The position numbers were made by a program, and so were the translations under genes. Source: CAZPMT01 sp964587655 (GTDB lineage Bacteria; Hydrogenedentota; Hydrogenedentia; Hydrogenedentales; SLHB01). From it: a stretch of 64,000 nucleotides of DNA. Positions 60,503-64,000 of this stretch are shown here, one piece after another (the stretch's first letter is position 1; each line of letters begins with the position of its first letter). The notes under the pieces were generated by a model. That model searched no databases, was not told the origin of the DNA, and was given only the letters and a program-made list of their open reading frames with translations. The stretch lies in assembly GCA_964587655.1 (NCBI GenBank), contig CAZPMT010000001.1, positions 1 to 64,000 on the forward strand, in the 5' to 3' direction.

Positions 60503-61762
60503 TCATGATGATTGATCTGAACTATTGCTGCTTTTCAACATGTTTGCAATTGTAGCGGCAAATTTTGCTATTATCTTTTCCCGTTCATAGAAATCCGCTT
60601 GCTTAAGTGTATTTAGCTGCCATTCCAAGATAGTGTCTGTCTTCTCAGCTATTTCCATTAGTAAGACTGACATCTGCTGCGCTGTCTTCCAATCGATACA
60701 GGGGCCGAGATTATTATCGCGTATTTCGCAACCAAGAGGACTGTCTGCATCACATACCGCCAATATGGGAGTACCGGATGTAATTCCCGCAATTATTTTG
60801 GAAGGAATGAACGAACTCTTACTTGCACCCTTTTCCGTGATTACAAACAAATCGGTTTTATGTAGTGCAGCCGCAAACGCTGACTCATCCAAGAAAGGCC
60901 CAAATGTAAAGCGTGAATCTTGTACAGCATCAATCCAAGACTCAACCGAGAATGCTTCAGATCCATTTCCATAAACTGCAAACTCAAACGGCATGGTGCT
61001 CTTCTGTAACATCTTACAAAAACAAAGTAGGTCCTGTTTTTCGCCTATATTCCCTGCATATAGAAGACGGATAGGTTGATTAGGTGAACGCCCAATCTTA
61101 GACGGCAGTTTACGAATCTCCTCCGCCAACGAAGCATTAAGCCAATTCGGCAGATATAGAATTTGCTGATTTCGCTGGCGAAACTGCTCTAATCGCGTAA
61201 CCATAGCCGGTGATATTGTGCTCCAGACATCTGCTCGGTTGAATAGAAATCGTTGCACTGAATCTAAGATCCCCGGAACAAACTTTCCTGTTGCAATGCC
61301 GCTTGCCGCTGCGGCATCTGCCGAAAGATCCTGCACATTAAGCCAGAGCGGCTTACCATAAATGAGCTTGTTTATTGCTGCAAAACCCACGGCGCCGACA
61401 AGTGGACAATAGGTCATAACCAGATCGAAAGCTCGTCCGCCTGGAAGAGACCTAATCAATGACAGAAAGAACGATGCTTCATAGAAAAGCCGTTGAACAA
61501 AGGAACCGGGCTTGCTTGGAATGAAGATTCCATAACGTTCGACATGTACGCCCTTTTCCTCATATCGTTGAACTCTCAACCCATTCTTCCCGCTCTTATC
61601 CTTCCATTCCGGATAGTATGGATAGACACAACGAACTGTAACATCGTAGCCGCGTTCGACCAGTCCATAACAAAGGTCGCTGAAGATTGCACCTCCCCCG
61701 CCCCGATCGGGGCTGAACACATTGACAATAATGAGCAGGCGCGGCTTGTCTCTTGTGACCAT
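60503..61762 (-). CDS. Glycosyltransferase family 4, WbuB-like
   Basis: The 419-residue protein has a GT-B fold. The N-domain starts LLIIVNVFSPDRGGGGAIFS and has a WLNVQDLSADAAAASG segment typical of WbuB-like N-acetylaminosugar transferases. The C-domain has IRLLYAGNIGEKQDLLCF and FIPSKIIAGITSGTPILAV. It probably adds a sugar during surface polysaccharide synthesis. Its low GC resembles dnaN and contrasts with most of the window, so the gene may have been acquired or share a regional bias. Confidence 0.88.
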   Translation of the reverse strand: MVTRDKPRLLIIVNVFSPDRGGGGAIFSDLCYGLVERGYDVTVRCVYPYYPEWKDKSGKNGLRVQRYEEKGVHVERYGIFIPSKPGSFVQRLFYEASFFLSLIRSLPGGRAFDLVMTYCPLVGAVGFAAINKLIYGKPLWLNVQDLSADAAAASGIATGKFVPGILDSVQRFLFNRADVWSTISPAMVTRLEQFRQRNQQILYLPNWLNASLAEEIRKLPSKIGRSPNQPIRLLYAGNIGEKQDLLCFCKMLQKSTMPFEFAVYGNGSEAFSVESWIDAVQDSRFTFGPFLDESAFAAALHKTDLFVITEKGASKSSFIPSKIIAGITSGTPILAVCDADSPLGCEIRDNNLGPCIDWKTAQQMSVLLMEIAEKTDTILEWQLNTLKQADFYEREKIIAKFAATIANMLKSSNSSDQSS

Positions 61763-61871
61763 GAATCTTCCTTAACCTGTATGTCGATTCAAGCAAGCTC
61801 TATTCTTACAGACGGACGTGGCTCTCGTCCATGTTTGGATCGCCATAACTATTCTGCATTTCAATCGACGG

Positions 61872-61898
61872 TTGATTTTTGCTAGAGTACATTATAAT
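61872..61898 (+). promoter_or_regulatory. Promoter candidate for the FG-GAP gene
   Basis: A perfect TATAAT (61893-61898) lies 22 bases upstream of the ATG at 61920. TTGATT (61872-61877) is the best -35, but the 15-bp spacing is short. Confidence 0.4.
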
Positions 61899-61919
61899 CG
61901 GGTTCAGGAGGATATAGTG

Positions 61920-63095
61920 ATGACAGTGACCATTCTTGCAGTCCTGCTAGCCGTTGCAGGCGCGGATAGTAACGCAGCCGCCCAAAAGGCAACAACCGCG
62001 GAGGAAACGTCAATGCTGAAGTTTGAAAAGATACGCATCGGAACCGTGACCTATGAAGCCGGCGCGGTATTTGACGTAAACAATGACGGTATTCTCGATA
62101 TCGTCTCGGGTGAGTACTGGTTTGAAGGGCCGGACTTCCAAAAACAGCACAAGATCTGCGATATCCAACGGGTGGACGATTACTACGACGACTTCAGCGA
62201 CTATCCTATCGATGTCAACGGCGACGGGTATCTCGACATCGTCACCGGCGGCTGGTGGGGCGAGACGCTTCGCTGGCGTGAGAACCCGAAAGGACAGATC
62301 GTCGAATGGAAGGCCCATGACATCGGTAAGACAGGCAGTATTGAGCGCGCCTGCTTTTGGGACATCGATGGCGATGGAAACGTGGAGGTCGTGCCTAACT
62401 GCCCAGGAAAGCCATTCGTCGCGTTTAAGCTTGACCGCGATGCAGCCGGAAAAGGCGCGGGAACGTTCAAGAGATTCGTGTTGTCTGATATTCCTCAGGG
62501 TCATGGTCTCGGTTTCGGAGACATATCCGGAAGCGGACGCGGGGACATCGTCAGTGCCGGCGGATGGCTTGAAGCGCCGGCCGACCGATGGAATGGCAAG
62601 TGGGAATGGCATCCCGAATTCAATTTTGGCGGCGCCAGTGTGCCTATCCTGGTCCATGATGTAAACGGTGATGGGCTCAACGACATCATCGTAGGCCAGG
62701 GCCACGACTATGGTCTCGCGTGGTGGGAACAGCGCAAGGACGGCGAGGGCAAGCGCACCTGGATTAAGCACGACATCGATCCGAACCGCTCGCAGTATCA
62801 CGATATGCAGTTGGTCGACATTGACAACGACGGCCAACTGGAACTGATTACCGGCAAGAGGTACCGTGCGCATCAGGAGAACGATCCCGGTTCGCTCGAC
62901 CCGATCGGAATCTACTATTTTAAGATCAACGGCGGCAACTTCGTCCGAAACACGATCGACTATGGACCCGCCGGAAAAGCCAGCGGCGCCGGCATATACT
63001 TCTGGGTACAGGACATCGACGGCAACGGATGGAAAGACGTCCTTGCCCCAGGCAAAGACGGATTGTTCTTGTTTAAGAATCTCGGCCCGAAATAG
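61920..63095 (+). CDS. Secreted FG-GAP/VCBS-repeat beta-propeller protein
   Basis: The 391-residue protein has a signal peptide (MTVTILAVLLAVAGADSNAA) and repeated Asp-rich calcium-loop motifs of the FG-GAP/VCBS type: DVNNDGILDIVSG, DVNGDGYLDIVTG, DIDGDGNVEVVP, DVNGDGLNDIIVG, DIDNDGQLELITG and DIDGNGWKDVLAPG. Six to seven blades are expected. CAGGAGG precedes the ATG at 61920. Such proteins bind ligands or glycans at the surface, but no catalytic site is apparent. It converges with the last glycosyltransferase gene. Confidence 0.88.
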   Translation: MTVTILAVLLAVAGADSNAAAQKATTAEETSMLKFEKIRIGTVTYEAGAVFDVNNDGILDIVSGEYWFEGPDFQKQHKICDIQRVDDYYDDFSDYPIDVNGDGYLDIVTGGWWGETLRWRENPKGQIVEWKAHDIGKTGSIERACFWDIDGDGNVEVVPNCPGKPFVAFKLDRDAAGKGAGTFKRFVLSDIPQGHGLGFGDISGSGRGDIVSAGGWLEAPADRWNGKWEWHPEFNFGGASVPILVHDVNGDGLNDIIVGQGHDYGLAWWEQRKDGEGKRTWIKHDIDPNRSQYHDMQLVDIDNDGQLELITGKRYRAHQENDPGSLDPIGIYYFKINGGNFVRNTIDYGPAGKASGAGIYFWVQDIDGNGWKDVLAPGKDGLFLFKNLGPK

Positions 63096-63111
63096 ATCGA
63101 CGGATAGGAAT

Positions 63112-64000
63112 TCAGAATACAGAATGGCCCGTCGTCGCGGTCTTGTAGATTTCTTCTAGACCATTCATGTGGCTCTCAGGGTCGTGGTTGGCGCGGACTC
63201 GTTCCCGTGCGGCCATTCCCATCTCGCGCAGGCGATGTTTATCTCGGGCAAGCTCACGAAGCGCATCCGCGAGGGACTCGGCGTCTCCTGGGCGAAAAAG
63301 GCGTCCAACGCTGTCGTCGACCAATTCCGGGAGGCCGCCAATCGAGCTGGCCGCGACGGGCTTACCTAGCGCCATTGCCTCGACTATTGCGTATGGCTGG
63401 TTCTCGTACCACTCCGACGGCACGATCACGAGACGGGCGCCACGGATCAGGTCAAAGAGTTCCTTGCCCTTCTTGTATCCAACCCGGTGAACGCCCCTGA
63501 GGCCGCGCTCCGCGATTGCGCGATCCAGCCCGCTCTCTTCGGGGCCGGTTCCGGCGATGACCAGTGGGATATCCACGCCCATCCGCTCGTACGCCGTCAG
63601 CAGAGTGTACACGCCTTTGTGCTTGAGAAGCTGGCCGAAAAACAGGAGATAATCGCCGGGATCGAATTGCGGCTTGTATGCGGATGCGTCCAGAAAGTTG
63701 TTGAGGTGATCGATTGGCGGCATAGGAAGACCGAACGATTCAACCTTCTCCTTGAGGAAGTGCGAAGGAGAGATGAAACGATCGACCCCGTTCGGGTAAA
63801 GGCCGAACATCGTATGGACCACCTTGGCGGTGAAGGCCAGGAAGCTCGCGGACGCGCTGTCGTTGTAACACCGGTTTTTCAGAATGCTGAGAAACCGGCG
63901 GGGCCGGCACTCCTCGCACACGCGGCCATGCGTGAACAGCACGTTATTGGCGCACACCGGCTGGTAATCGTGGAGCGTTTGGACGACGGGCACGCCCGCG
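63112..64000 (-). CDS. Glycosyltransferase family 4/1, 5' partial
   Basis: At least 295 residues are visible, with the frame open to the window edge. The upstream part and the start are missing. The C-terminal GT-B domain shows YLLFFGQLLKHKGVYTLLTA, LVIAGTGPEESGL, IVPSEWYENQPYAIVEAMAL and PVAASSIGGLPELV, the usual retaining GT4 donor-binding motifs. The N-terminal part has LHDYQPVCANNVLFTHGRVC then EEC, a Cys-bearing acceptor-side segment seen in related enzymes. It probably belongs to a surface glycan gene cluster that continues beyond the window. Confidence 0.93.
   Translation of the reverse strand, partial: AGVPVVQTLHDYQPVCANNVLFTHGRVCEECRPRRFLSILKNRCYNDSASASFLAFTAKVVHTMFGLYPNGVDRFISPSHFLKEKVESFGLPMPPIDHLNNFLDASAYKPQFDPGDYLLFFGQLLKHKGVYTLLTAYERMGVDIPLVIAGTGPEESGLDRAIAERGLRGVHRVGYKKGKELFDLIRGARLVIVPSEWYENQPYAIVEAMALGKPVAASSIGGLPELVDDSVGRLFRPGDAESLADALRELARDKHRLREMGMAARERVRANHDPESHMNGLEEIYKTATTGHSVF

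Overview
This window looks like chromosomal DNA from an uncultured, high-GC, Gram-negative heterotroph. Pointers are the many lipoprotein signals, a Tat-exported Gfo/Idh/MocA oxidoreductase, uroporphyrinogen-decarboxylase-like proteins, secreted glycoside hydrolases, and long Gly-Glu linkers in a giant lipoprotein. The style recalls Hydrogenedentota or other PVC-neighbouring lineages, but that is a low-confidence inference because there is no rRNA. Genes are densely packed, with many ATGA, TGATG and TAATG couplings, and the spacers carry many palindromic repeats.

Layout: 1-2567 is the 3' part of an octaheme cytochrome. 2621-8546 (minus) is a complete peptide-type ABC importer (binding protein, two permeases, two ATPases). 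8869-12507 holds a nucleoside-type MFS transporter, an SGNH hydrolase and uppP. 12669-17275 is a sugar ABC cluster with two binding proteins and two permeases but no ATPase. 17537-27089 holds a glycerophosphodiesterase, a sigma-54 activator, two UroD-like proteins, a Tat oxidoreductase, a PP2C phosphatase and a GH32 enzyme. 27449-31036 is an NLR-like TIR/STAND/TPR protein. 31235-39208 holds a PIN/small-protein pair, two amidohydrolases, a class A penicillin-binding protein, a flippase and an O-antigen ligase. 39555-48153 is a run of secreted carbohydrate-related proteins. 56203-64000 holds an LPTTG-tailed surface protein, a PilB/GspE ATPase, an AT-rich oriC-like region, dnaN and glycosyltransferases.

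The most unusual region is 48161-55756 (minus strand). It looks like a decayed diversity-generating retroelement (DGR). A lipoprotein with PASTA repeats, Gly-Glu linkers, CARDB-like and BACON-like domains ends in a formylglycine-enzyme/C-type-lectin domain whose last 39 residues have the form of a DGR variable region. Downstream lie a four-helix-bundle protein, an Avd-like protein, a PIN protein, a 62-residue FDCVEM protein and a reverse transcriptase, in tightly coupled order. The reverse transcriptase is frameshifted and truncated before its YxDD motif, and no template repeat is visible. The order PIN - FDCVEM protein - reverse transcriptase recurs as a wreck at 48161-48505, and a PIN + FDCVEM pair without reverse transcriptase lies at 31235-31881. 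This three-gene cassette, with an otherwise unrecognised small-protein family, is my main candidate for an undescribed system.

Several repeat families recur: a perfect 24-bp palindrome in three spacers, a 27-29-bp palindrome carried inside three neighbouring cell-envelope genes, and large hairpins between genes.
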